Below are positions 1 to 10,069 of a stretch of 64,000 nucleotides of DNA, one piece after another. Position 1 is the first letter of the stretch, and each line of letters starts with the position of its first letter. Source of the stretch: Planctomycetaceae bacterium. GTDB lineage: Bacteria > Planctomycetota > Planctomycetia > Planctomycetales > Planctomycetaceae. The translations under genes were made by a program, and so were the position numbers. A model generated the notes under the pieces. The model was given only the letters and a program-made list of their open reading frames with translations. It ran no database searches and was not told the DNA's origin. The stretch covers positions 62,001-126,000 of the forward strand of contig JAWKUA010000009.1 of assembly GCA_041398785.1 (NCBI GenBank). The letters are read 5' to 3'.

Positions 1-1452
1 CACCGTGACTCCGCCGAGCAGATTGCCATCCGTGTCCAAAAACAGAACCCGGCCGGGATTCTGAGAGGTCACGTCCGGGACAGCGATCGCCACCAGACCA
101 TTGTGAACAGCAACACTTGTCGGTGCTGGCTGAGTTGCCAGCGAACCGGTCAGCGACGTTGGATCAATCGTCGCGATCAGTGTCGGAACCGCCGGATTGC
201 TGAGATTGACAATCTGCAGACCGATCGGAGTTGTCACGAAGGCTCGCGCTGTGCCCGGATCGAAGTCGCTGATTTCCGCTCCGGCCAGCGTCGCGGTTCC
301 AATCTGGCTGAGCGTGATTTCTCCTGTACCGACCGGAGCCGGCGTGTCGTCGTCAACAATCGTGCCGATTCCGATTGCATCTGTGAACGTGACGCGGCTG
401 TCGGCGGTGTTCAATTCCACGAAGACTGTCTCGTTGGATTCAACATCCGTGTCCCCGTTCACCGTGACCATCAACTGCTGCACTTCGCCATTCGTGCCGA
501 CGAACGTCACCGTCCCCGGTGCGGCGACAAAGTCGGTACCCGGAGTGGCATTGCTGGCAGGAAAGTCAATGTCGAGAGTAAAGCCACCGGCGATGTCGCC
601 GCTCAGAGTGATGTCAAATGTCAGCACATTGGTTCCGGCATCACCCTCAGTCACGACCGCATTGCCGATCTCGACCGTTGCGTCGTCGTTCTGAATCAGG
701 CCGTCGGCGTCAGCGATGCCGATCAGCGCCCCGTTGGTGGCACCGCTGAGCGTCACGACAAAGCTTTCATCGGCTTCGACATCGACATCACCGTTGACGC
801 TGACGGTGATGGTTTTGCTGAATTCACCGGCCGCGAAGGTCAGCGTGCCGCCGGGCAGAGAACCGCCCACAAAATCAGCCCCGTCCGCCACCATGCTCGT
901 CACAGACCAGTCGACATCGTTGGCGCCAGACGTATCGACGGTGCGAGTTACTGTGAATGTGAAGTCCGTCGTGCCGCTGTTGCCTTCTGCTTGTTCGGCG
1001 TCGGTCGCGGCAATTTCAAAGACAGCCGGGGGAAAGACATTCAGAGCGCCCGGGCTTTCGGCAAACGGTCCGGCCCAGACACCGGGAATTCCCGGAACCG
1101 AATTGTTCACCTGCACAGACAGGCCAGCCGCTTCAGTACCCGCTTCGGCAGCTCCGATGTCCGTTGAAGTCAGACCGGTGGCCGGGCCGTCTGTTGCGGC
1201 AAAGGAGCCTTCGTAGCTGACAAATTGAATGACTCGATCAAGATTGTCGACCAGAGCCAGCCCGTCGGGCGATCCGTTCTGGAATGCCGACGACGGAGTG
1301 AATGACAGGGCTCCAAAACCGCTGCTGCCTTCGTCGTCGATTGTGCCGAAAAGGGCCTGTGTGGCGTACGAAGTTCCGTTGCCGCCGTTGTACAGAACGA
1401 TCGACCAGCCGGTCAGATCTGTTCCGGCAGCTGTCCGGCGATTTCCACGAAC
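1..1452 (-). CDS. Intact C-terminal-side part of the giant surface protein (Calx-beta, choice-of-anchor I-like), partial
   Basis: This is the longest uninterrupted stretch of the preceding broken gene; it reads off the window at base 1, so the true C-terminus is not seen. In order it encodes the end of a lamin-tail domain (DLTGWSIVLYNGG, then IDDEGSSGFGALSF), a short linker (AGPFAESPGALNV), a Calx-beta domain ending in a DADGLIQNDD-type turn, a second Calx-beta ending in GTIVDDDTPAPVG, and the beginning of a beta-propeller-like segment (GLQIVNLSNPAVP, then APTSVAVHNGLVAIAVP) that resembles choice-of-anchor I / alkaline-phosphatase-like secreted proteins. Calx-beta domains usually bind calcium in extracellular proteins. 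There is no start codon with an RBS in this part; it is not an independent gene unless translation re-initiates. Confidence 0.6.
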
Positions 1453-4400
1453 TCACCGACATCGCCGCCGGTGTTGTCGTAGGTGCAGCTCGTTGATCCA
1501 GACGTTGGCAATTGGCGGAGGCGGCGTGTCATCGTCAATGATGCTTCCATCTGCGGTGGCGGTGGAAAGCGTTCCGCTGCGAGAGGCGTTGCTGAGCGTC
1601 ACGGTGAAGCCTTCGGTCGCTTCCTCGGCGGTGTCACCAATCACATTGATCGTGATCACCTGAGATGTTCCCCATCGGCAAAGCTGACGGTCCCGGATGG
1701 CAGCACATCGTTTTCAAAGTCTGCGAGGTCGGCTCCGTCAGTGACAGCTCCCGTAACAGCCCAGTCGACCGTGTCCGCGTCGGTTGTATTGTTGCCGCGC
1801 TCACAGTGAAGGCGAACGGCGTCAGGCCGCTGTCCCTCTTCTTTGACCGGTCGCCGCGACGGCAAAGTCCGGAATCAGGGCATCGTCATTTTGAATGGTG
1901 CCGGTTGCTGCGGCTGTAGTGGATGCTCCTGCGGTTGCGTTGCTGAGTGTCACGACAAAGCCTTCATCGACTTCGACATCGACGTCGCCGTTGACGCTAA
2001 TGGTGATGATCTTGCTGCCTTCACGGTCGCGACGTTCAGAGTGCCGGCCAGTCCGCCACTGAAGTCAGGCGCGTCAGCTCCGTCGGTGGCCGCACCTGTG
2101 ACGGTGTAGTCGACATCGTTGGCTCCGCTGGTGTCGCCGTGCGAGTCACCGTGAATGTGAAGTCCGTCGTGCCGCTGTTGCCTTCCGCCTGATTGGTGGT
2201 GTTGCCGCGATTTCAAACGCGGGAGCCGGGAAGCGTTCAGATCGCCGACTTTCGCAAACGGTCCACCCCACGCTCAAAGCCGGGGACTGCGTTGTTGACC
2301 TGGAGTGACTGACCAATAGGGTTGCGTCTTCAGTCACTCCGATATCCGTCGACGTGATTCCGTCCGCCGCTGCACCGATCCGGCAAACACCTTCATAGCT
2401 AGGAACTGAACAAGCGTGCCCAGTGCATTCACCAGAGCCACGCCGTCGGGAGCACCGTTCTGTATGCCGGTGATGGGGAAGGCCAGCCGCGCAAAACCGC
2501 TGCTGCCTTCGTCGATCAATCGCGAAAGGGCCTGTGGCATGCTGAACGTTGCCGTTGTACAGAACGACCGACCAGCCGGTCAGATCAGTGCCGGCTGTTC
2601 CGCTACCTCGACAAACTCACCGACGTCTGTGCCGGCGTTGTCGTAATGCAGTTCATTGATCCACACAACCGGAGCCGGAGCATCGTCATCGATAATGCTC
2701 CATCGGCGGTTGCAGTCAGGCTCCGCTGCGAGACGAGAATCGAGCGGACAACGAGCCTTCGGTGGACTCGATGTCCGTATCGCCCGCCACGTTAAGGGTG
2801 ATGGTCTGCGTCGATTCGCCGTCGGCAAACTGACGGTACCGGAGGGCAGGTAAGTTCCTCCGTCAAAGTCTGGTGGCATCGGCTCGTCGGTAGCAGCTCC
2901 CGTTGAAGGCCCAGTCAACCGTGTCGGGACCGGTTGTGTTCCGGTCCGAGTCACCGTGAATGTGAACGGAGTGGTGCCGATGTCGCCTTCGGCTTTGGAA
3001 GCATCGGTCGGGGCAACTGCGAAGTCCGGTGCAACGGTGGGCAGTGTCACAGCAAAATCGTTAACTCGCCAGCGAGCTGATGAATTCGCACCGGTTCCTG
3101 ACGACTGATACCGAACGCAAAAAGACCTGCGTACCGGAGATGCCGAAATGTCAATTTCGCCCGAATCCGTATACGTTGTCGAATTCCTGCCGGAGCATTG
3201 TAGGCAAGCGGTGTCCATGTGTAGGCCGATGGATCAACTCCCGGATAGTCGGTGGAATGAAGGAAGGTCACCTGAGGATTCGCCAGCCCGGTGTCGGCAA
3301 ACTGAGTCCACGTGCTGAACGTGACTTTTTCGTCGGCTGTCGTATCATGGAAAGGTGTTGAAATCAGCCAGTCGTCGGCAGGAGCCGTGTTGCCGAAGGC
3401 GTTTACTTCGGCCATTCGGTCCCCCGCGTCGGTGACCGCGTACCAGTTGCCGGTTTGTCAGATCGACGCTTGAATGCTCAGTCTGCGCCCAGCCCGGCAG
3501 CTCCGGCATCGGTTTCAAAATCATTTGTGTACGGCGGCACGACGGACTAAAAGTCGTTGTCAGCGATGGAAACCGAATGTCCGAGGCCGTAAGTCCGTCG
3601 AACGGAGCGCTGCTTGAAGTGGCACCCGATGGGGACTCCGCCTTCAACCGTTGCATCGTCAATGGCCGTGACGGTGACAGTTTTGGGGAGTCAGACCGCT
3701 GGCGGGAGTAAACGTCACCACGTGAGGGCACACCGGCTCCACTGCCCAGATCGATGTCGGCTCTGCCGGTGTCAGTGACTGTGACATCTCCATTGGCTGG
3801 CCGAGTCAGCGCCAGCGTAATGGTGTCACCAGCCAGACCTTCCGCCACTGCCGTCATGTTGTCACTTTCCGTCACGATCAGAAGCGGATCAGAAGCGCAG
3901 TCACGTCCCAGCCCAGATCGTTGACCAGCGAAATCAGCTCCGTGAACAGCTTGCGCGTTCCAACGGTGATGGACAGATCCATCGAAACTTCCTGAGTCAC
4001 ACCAGTACCCAGCAGCACACTTGTGATGCCGTCCAATGCCAGTCCCGCGTCGATCGGGGATTCGAGCCGTGCAACGCTGTTGATTCCGTCCCGGTAGAGG
4101 CCGCCCGAAATCAGATCTGAAACGAAGCGGATGTTCCAAAACCAAGCAGATGAGCCAGCTCATGAATCGCAACGGAGAAGAAATCGCTTTCACCTCCGCC
4201 GGGAGCCGCATCATCGAAGTTCCATGTGACTCCTGTCGTATCGAAGGTGATTGCACCGCCCGGGCCGAAGTCAGTTTCCGTCGCTGTCAAAGCTCCGCCT
4301 GACCACGACCGCCCACTTCGTCCAGCCATGCAGCGGTCCCGGATGCACTCCAGCCACCTGACCTCCTGCCCAGAACCGGCGTCGTCGATCGCGGCCGCGG

Positions 4401-5271
4401 CGTAGACAATGATTTCATCTGCAATGGCCAGATCGGTGATGTTTTCCGTACCGTTGCCGGATTCGGAAACTGGCCCGTCCATGTATTGCTGCCTGACGGT
4501 GTGATGGCATCCAGAATCGAAAATACGAGCTTCAAAGACACTGGCTGCCGCTTCAAGAAGCCCCGCAGCCGCGACGGCTGCCGGGATCGAAGAAATTGTT
4601 GCGTCGTAGGAGTAATCCAGAACAATGTTAATCGGTGACGCAACGGGCGTTCAACGCAGTCACTCCGTCGTTACGAAATCCAGGCGTGTGCAGGTACGCA
4701 CCGCCATTGAGAGAATTCTGGGCGAGCTGCCCCCGGTAATGTCCGGATCGCGAGTCAGTGATGTGTTGTTGCCGCCTTCCGAACCGTAGGTGACGCTGAC
4801 AGTGTCGGTGCCGTCACCAGCGTGACGGTGTCGCCTGTTGTTAAAACCCGTCAACCGCTGGCGGTCGTCACAATGGCTCCGCCAAAGCCACCTGTCGGCG
4901 TTCCTCCGCCAAAGACAACGACTGCCTGTCCGGCGTTGACGACCGTCGGGCTGGCAAACGTGTGCCGAACAGCAACGGCATCGCTGATCGTCCAGCCGCC
5001 AATATCAATGGCCGTCGATCCGTTGTTCACCAGTTCAACAAATTCGTCCTGCGAGTATTGACCGCTCCGTCACCGTTTGCATCACCACCAGCGGCATCCG
5101 GATCGGCCAGAATTCGTTAATCACAAAGTCCGTGGCAGATAGCAATCGCTGTTCTATGACTTCGATCGTCCTTCGCACCGCCAGTGGATTTCTGCGGCGC
5201 TTCTTTGAGCCGCCATTTCGCTCCAAAAGTGTGCTGACCAGACGCTTCCAACCGTGACGACGTGAAATCAT
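1..5271 (-). pseudogene. Giant modular LEPR-XLL-type surface protein gene, heavily frameshifted
   Basis: The gene starts at 5271 (ATG; AGGAG nine bases upstream) with a basic N-terminus and VIEQRLLSATDFVINEF, a LEPR-XLL-like motif running into a lamin-tail domain. Reading down the minus strand, recognisable modules continue but jump between all three frames: lamin tail (about 5120-4860), a metzincin-like HELAHLLGFG (about 4160), a DDWLIS choice-of-anchor-like stretch (about 3400-3150), Calx-beta pieces (about 3050-2700, 2200-1950, 1850-1500), and two further lamin-tail units with WINELHY (about 2680-2340 and 1500-1240). I count at least a dozen frame changes between 5100 and 1450, then an intact frame to base 1. 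In places a single extra or missing base restores the expected motif, for example near 1486. Either this is a decayed gene or the assembly is poor here; sequence alone cannot decide. The protein would be secreted or surface-bound, judged from its modules. Confidence 0.6.
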
Positions 5272-5636
5272 GTAACGAAACTCCTGCTATGGATAACAAA
5301 CCATGGTCTGTACAAATCGAAGCACACCGTGCCCGTGAGACGGAGCGGAAGGTTAGGAGCCGATGAAAAGGTTCAACTCACCCGGTGTTAAGGTTCTGTG
5401 TATTCGCGGAAGATTCAAAATCGGCAATGTCGGTAGCCTTTGCAAAGATCTGCAGATGTGTCTGAAAGCTGACACCGCGGCAGCCGGGCGCTCTTCGCTC
5501 AAGGATCGCAGGAAATTCTCAGAACCTTAGCGCGGCGCTGTGAAAATGGTGTGGTAACACTGCGGCCGTGACGTTCGAGCGTTGTGAACTCGACCCTGTC
5601 ATTCCGCGGAACCGCTCTCACGGAACGAAGTCTGAA
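5272..5636. other. Divergent intergenic region, no gene seen
   Basis: This is 365 bases between the divergently transcribed giant surface gene and the DUF1559 gene. It must hold promoters for both. I see no tRNA, repeat or convincing terminator. The only signal I would name is AGGAG at about 5281-5285 on the minus strand, the ribosome binding site of the surface protein. Confidence 0.5.
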
Positions 5637-6782
5637 ATGAACACCGGAAGAAGAAACAACAGGATCGGATTCACTCTGATTGAACTGCTGGTCGTCATCG
5701 CCATCATTGCGATTCTGATCGCACTACTGTTGCCCGCCGTCCAGCAGGCGCGCGAAGCGGCTCGCCGCACCGAATGCAAGAACAAGCTCAAACAAATCGG
5801 TCTGGCTCTGCACAACTACCATTCCACATACAACTGCTTTCCTCCGGGAAGAATGCAGTACGATCGTATCGTGGCGGGAGTCCCCTCGGCCGGGACGTAT
5901 ACCAGCTATTCTGATGTCAGCCTGTCCAACTGGTACGGAAACAAGTCAGTGCATTTGTTTCTGCTGCCGTATGTCGATCAGGGCAACTCCTACGCTCTGA
6001 TTGATTTTGGCGTGACCAGTTCACCGCGAATGCTGCAGAATGGCGCTCCCGCGCATCCGAACTACGCGGCGTTCAATCTGGCTGCCGGAATTTTCCTTTG
6101 TCCGTCCGACGCCAACACCGGTCGCGGCACCATGGAAAACAACTACCGTTACAACTTTGGCGGGTCAACGCCATACCAGGGAGCGGACACATGGAACGAC
6201 AACAACTGCCTCGGCGGCTGCCAGGCGATCTCAGACGGCAATGGCGCCTTCGCGTATCGGCATGTGACGCGATTCCGCGACTTCACCGACGGCACGACCA
6301 ACACAGTGGCCTTCAGCGAACGCACCAAAGGTGCCGGGTTCGATGTCAACACGACTCCGCCGACGCCTGCCGACACGATCACCCAGCCGAACCGCAATAC
6401 GGGTTTCGTCTCGGACATTGACGCGATGTACCAGGACTGCCTGAGCTATGTACCGCGAGCGGACCGGTTCAATTTCAACTCAATGGGTCGCTGGCTAAAC
6501 GGAAGCGACTTTTCCAACGGCTGGGCGACGGCCGCCTATTCGTCGACGATGTACAACCACGTTGCGACACCGAACTGGAAAGGCACGGACTGCGGTGCGG
6601 CAAGCGCAATCGCCGACGTCCCCGGAGAAGCCGCCATCATTTCCGCCCGCAGCTTTCATATCGGCGGCGTGAACTCACTTCTGGCCGACGGCTCCGTGCG
6701 ATTCTTCAGCGACAGCATCGATCTGGGTATCTGGCGGTCGCTCGGAACGCGCAGCGGTGGCGAAGTGACGGGGGAATTCTGA
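5637..6782 (+). CDS. DUF1559 family prepilin-like protein
   Basis: The protein has 381 residues from the chosen ATG. The N-terminus NRIGFTLIELLVVIAIIAIL is a type IV prepilin signal with a cleavage site after Gly11, Glu16 at mature position 5, and a hydrophobic helix. It is followed by the planctomycete DUF1559 signature (PAVQQAREAARR, LALHNYHSTYNCFPPG). The C-terminus carries FHIGGVNSLLADGSVRFFSD, the family's H...DG motif. The frame is open for 23 more codons upstream, but those do not look like protein and the prepilin leader fixes the start at 5637. Planctomycetes carry large families of these proteins; they are thought to be pseudopilin-like or surface components exported after PilD-type cleavage, but a defined function is not established. 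The stop overlaps the next start by one base (TGATG), so the two genes are co-transcribed. Confidence 0.93.
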   Translation: MNTGRRNNRIGFTLIELLVVIAIIAILIALLLPAVQQAREAARRTECKNKLKQIGLALHNYHSTYNCFPPGRMQYDRIVAGVPSAGTYTSYSDVSLSNWYGNKSVHLFLLPYVDQGNSYALIDFGVTSSPRMLQNGAPAHPNYAAFNLAAGIFLCPSDANTGRGTMENNYRYNFGGSTPYQGADTWNDNNCLGGCQAISDGNGAFAYRHVTRFRDFTDGTTNTVAFSERTKGAGFDVNTTPPTPADTITQPNRNTGFVSDIDAMYQDCLSYVPRADRFNFNSMGRWLNGSDFSNGWATAAYSSTMYNHVATPNWKGTDCGAASAIADVPGEAAIISARSFHIGGVNSLLADGSVRFFSDSIDLGIWRSLGTRSGGEVTGEF

Positions 6783-7243
6783 TGAAGACCCGCATAGTCT
6801 TGAAATTCAGCGCCGTGCAGATCCCCCGGTCACCGATTCTGTACCTGTGCCTGCTGTGCTGCGGTTGTTCGGGCCAGGCACAACTTGCCGAGGAACGTCA
6901 GGCAGGGCAGTCAGCGTACGACGACGGGGTTTCGCAGTTTGATTCCGGCCAGTACGAGGAGGCAGCAGCAAGTTTTGAGACTGCGCTTGGAGGAGTGTTG
7001 GAACCGGATTTGATCTTTCCGGCAGCACGTCTTAGAGCACTCAGCCTGGCGAAAACGGACCGCGTCGACGAAGCTCTGCAGGTACTTCGCGAAAACGAAC
7101 AGGGAGCTTCAGGCCCGGAAGCCATCACGCTGGCTCGCGCTGAGGTCTACGCGTCCGCTGGTCGCCGGGAACTCGCGAAACAGGAATACGCGGCCGTCAA
7201 GAAAATGAATGCCAGGTTTCAGATTCCTGCGGAGTACCGCTGA
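6782..7243 (+). CDS. Small putative lipoprotein with TPR-like repeats
   Basis: The protein has 153 residues. The N-terminus has a basic start and a short hydrophobic run ending in LCLLCCGCSG, which looks like a lipoprotein signal with the acylated Cys near position 27-29. The rest (about 45-150) is helical and Ala/Glu-rich with TPR-like units such as AYDDGVSQFDSGQYEEAAAS and ALSLAKTDRVDEALQVL. It overlaps the stop of the DUF1559 gene by one base, the common planctomycete pairing of a DUF1559 protein with a small accessory protein. I infer a periplasmic partner of that protein, with protein-protein interaction as the only supportable role. Confidence 0.75.
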   Translation: MKTRIVLKFSAVQIPRSPILYLCLLCCGCSGQAQLAEERQAGQSAYDDGVSQFDSGQYEEAAASFETALGGVLEPDLIFPAARLRALSLAKTDRVDEALQVLRENEQGASGPEAITLARAEVYASAGRRELAKQEYAAVKKMNARFQIPAEYR

Positions 7244-7282
7244 TCCGTCGACGAGCGCGGGTGCCGCAACATGCGCTGCCGC

Positions 7283-10069
7283 CTATGGCTCTGGACGATC
7301 GACATCAATATCAACGAAGACCAGGCGGTGATCTGACGCGCCGCCGCCTTTCGGTCCCAGCAGATTTTCCCGGCCGATGTCCCGCAGTTCCGATTCGGTG
7401 GGCCAGTAAACTTCCGCCTTTTGAATAGTCAGAGTCGCAGACGGCAAGACGTAGTCGATTCGCAGGTTACCGGGGGTACTGTCGTTGAAGTCTGCGGTAT
7501 CAAACGACGGATCGCCGCGGTGCGAAGTATTCGCCTCCTGCTGCAGACGAGAGGCCTCCGCGCCGCCGTCTGACCGCGGAACCGTTGCGGCATTGATGAG
7601 CGGGCTGCTTAGCAACAGGTCGATCGGGTCGCCGGTGTTGTCGCCGTCGATCGGATCCGCGTTCAGGTCTCCCAGAATCACGAACTTCGCAGCGTCGAGC
7701 AGTCCGCCCTTCCGAACCGCAGGAGTTGTGTTTCCCGCAGCCGCCCATTCGCTGTCGTCGTAAATGTATTCGGCGCCGGAGATGTAGTCGGCCAGAAACC
7801 GAATCTCGTCGTGATTTCGCCGGCCATTCCGGTCGACGATGGTCGGGTGTTCAAAGTCGGTTTCGGCCCCGTCGTCAAACACCGGCGGAGTCGGATGGCT
7901 TGCCAGCACATGAATCCGAAAACCGTCGACGTCGATCGGAACGTCCCAGTGGCTCTTCGAAGACAAACGCAGCACGTTCAGTTCCGCCGGTGAGTAGAAA
8001 CTGCCGCGATTCCCGTCACCATCGCTGTCGGCGGGATCCGGTGGCAGCCAGTTGCCGGGCATGTCCTTCCACAGGAATTTCTGAAACGTGCGGACGTCAG
8101 CTTCGACAATCGGGAACTGCGACAGCAGCACCATTCCGTACTGACCGGGAAATTCACCGAATCCGAATGCATCGTTGCCGCCCGCAACCGTTCCGTCGTT
8201 GTCCAGATCCAATCCCGACGGAACGCCGGTGTTGGGCGAAGCCAGGAAATGATGCTCGTACCGGATCGGCTCGATTCCCGGTCGCGGAACGTTCAGGTAG
8301 TTGTCCTGAAACAACCGCAGTGCTTCCGCGTTCTCGTCGAAGTCAAATTCATTCAACAGCAGCACATCCGGCCGGACTCGGCGAATGATTTCGGCGACCG
8401 CCATCGCCTGACGATCGTTGGGCTTCGACAGATTACGGACCAGCTCGCCGGCTTGCCGACGATTCAGTGACGCGTTGAACGTGGCGAATCGAATCGACCG
8501 TTGCCCTGCCAGTAAAGCAGTTTTCGTGAAGACGGCACCGCGATGCGAACCGCTGACTTTTGCGCTGCCGGGTTCCGAGGTGTCGGAATCTTCGCCGTGT
8601 TCCGGATGAGTTGCAGTACCGCCATCGGAAGCAGTATCCGACTCTTTCTTATCTTCTCTCATCTTCCTTCGCAGCGTCGACGTGTCGCCACCCAGTTCGT
8701 CGCAGCGCTGCAGTTCGGATTCGGCTTCGAGCCAGCAACCGGCAGCAATCAGAATCTGCGCCCGCGTGTCATGAAACGACGCATGGTCCGGTTTCTGAGC
8801 GACGGCAATATCAGCCAGTTCGATGGCTTCGTTCAGCAGAGCATCGGCCGAGTCGCCGGAATCGCGGCTGGCCTGGCGATACAGCATCCAAGCGAGATCG
8901 TTGGCGATCACCGGATGATCCGGGCGGCCCGCGTGAGCCCGGCGAAGATGTATCATGGCCTGCTGCGGCCGGTTGTCACCGGCTGCGGCGGTGCCCAGCA
9001 GCAAGTCCACCAGCCACTGAGAATCCCGGCTGAGAAGAACCCGGTGAAGTCCGGCAAAACACTCGTGAACCATCCGATCAGTTCCGTCAGCGCGAGTGAT
9101 GGACGTCAGCGTGTACTCACGGCTGGTGTCGGCCTGCGGATCGACCGTCATTCTCAAAGCGTTCAGTTGTTCCCGAACTTCGCGAGGCGGCAGCGTCGTC
9201 ATCCAGGCCGAGTAAACGTCGATCACCATGTCGACGGTTGCGGGATCGACGGATTGATCACACCCTTCCAGCGCCACGGTCAGCGCGTCGAACAGCCGGC
9301 CCTGTTCGGCGTAGGTATTCAGCAACCGCCGACGTTGTTCAGCGTCGTCAGGATTGCGCCGCAGGTCATCCCGCATCCGGGCAATCGCCTGGTTCCGCTC
9401 ATCGGCTGCCTGTCGGCGCTGACCGCTGGCTTCCAGCAGTCGTGCCAGCAGCAACTCGTGCCCGGCGTTGTCATCGGCGACGGGCCGCAGAAAGCCGATG
9501 GCCTGCGAGTACGCTCCGTGAGTGGCCAGCAGACTCACCAGTTCCAGTCGCGTCGCCAGGCTGTCGGCTTCCGTTTCCATTCGATATCGCAAAGTCAGGA
9601 CGTCGTGGAGTGCGGTCCTGTCCGGGTGATCACGGTAGTACGCCGCCAACGCCTGGTACGCAGGAAGGTAGCCGCTGCGCCCGTCGATCGGCGCCAGCGC
9701 CGTGAGCATGCGCAGGCCGCGAGCTTCCTGACCGCGGCCCAACAACGCAGCGGCGAATTCGACGGTGACCGCGTTCGGATCGGACGACAGCGGGATCGCG
9801 CGACGGTAGAGAATTTCGGCCTGCTGCAGGTCGCCGGCATTCACCGCCAGAGCAGCTCGCTGACGGTAATCAGTCGCCAGCCGCTTTCGCGATTCCGGAG
9901 ATCGCGTCATCAGCACTGTGGCGACAATCGCCAGCGTGACGGCAAGCGAAGGAATTCCCAGCAAAAAATGCAATGGCGATCGCGATACGAGCCAGCGCAG
10001 ACAGAACCGGGGAATGCCCTTTGCAAACGGCCACGGCCGAAAATGAAACGCCAGCAGACTGCGGATCAT
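7283..10069 (-). CDS. TPR protein fused to an endonuclease/exonuclease/phosphatase domain
   Basis: The protein has 928 residues. A membrane segment lies at about 34-54 after a basic N-terminus. About 60-490 is a run of TPR-like helical repeats (for example AVNAGDLQQAEILYRRAIPL and NEAIELADIAVAQKPDHASF). A charged, Ser/Asp-rich linker follows (about 490-535). The rest is an EEP (exonuclease-endonuclease-phosphatase) domain: RFATFNASL, DVLLLNEFDFD with the metal-binding Glu, VILGDLNADP with the catalytic Asp-x-Asn, and the terminal SDHRLVFVDID with Asp-His. It also has calcium-loop-like DLDNDGTVAGGND. The start overlaps the exosortase stop by four bases (ATGA), so it is third in the PEP-CTERM/exosortase operon. 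Family knowledge predicts phosphodiesterase or nuclease activity outside the cytoplasm; the substrate is unknown. TPR proteins beside exosortases are common; the EEP fusion is what is unusual. Confidence 0.8.
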   Translation of the reverse strand: MIRSLLAFHFRPWPFAKGIPRFCLRWLVSRSPLHFLLGIPSLAVTLAIVATVLMTRSPESRKRLATDYRQRAALAVNAGDLQQAEILYRRAIPLSSDPNAVTVEFAAALLGRGQEARGLRMLTALAPIDGRSGYLPAYQALAAYYRDHPDRTALHDVLTLRYRMETEADSLATRLELVSLLATHGAYSQAIGFLRPVADDNAGHELLLARLLEASGQRRQAADERNQAIARMRDDLRRNPDDAEQRRRLLNTYAEQGRLFDALTVALEGCDQSVDPATVDMVIDVYSAWMTTLPPREVREQLNALRMTVDPQADTSREYTLTSITRADGTDRMVHECFAGLHRVLLSRDSQWLVDLLLGTAAAGDNRPQQAMIHLRRAHAGRPDHPVIANDLAWMLYRQASRDSGDSADALLNEAIELADIAVAQKPDHASFHDTRAQILIAAGCWLEAESELQRCDELGGDTSTLRRKMREDKKESDTASDGGTATHPEHGEDSDTSEPGSAKVSGSHRGAVFTKTALLAGQRSIRFATFNASLNRRQAGELVRNLSKPNDRQAMAVAEIIRRVRPDVLLLNEFDFDENAEALRLFQDNYLNVPRPGIEPIRYEHHFLASPNTGVPSGLDLDNDGTVAGGNDAFGFGEFPGQYGMVLLSQFPIVEADVRTFQKFLWKDMPGNWLPPDPADSDGDGNRGSFYSPAELNVLRLSSKSHWDVPIDVDGFRIHVLASHPTPPVFDDGAETDFEHPTIVDRNGRRNHDEIRFLADYISGAEYIYDDSEWAAAGNTTPAVRKGGLLDAAKFVILGDLNADPIDGDNTGDPIDLLLSSPLINAATVPRSDGGAEASRLQQEANTSHRGDPSFDTADFNDSTPGNLRIDYVLPSATLTIQKAEVYWPTESELRDIGRENLLGPKGGGASDHRLVFVDIDVDRPEP

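Noticed and set aside
103..1216. Plus-strand open frames over the first kilobase
   Set aside because: The minus strand reads as clear Calx-beta and choice-of-anchor protein; the plus-strand translations have no protein-like pattern.
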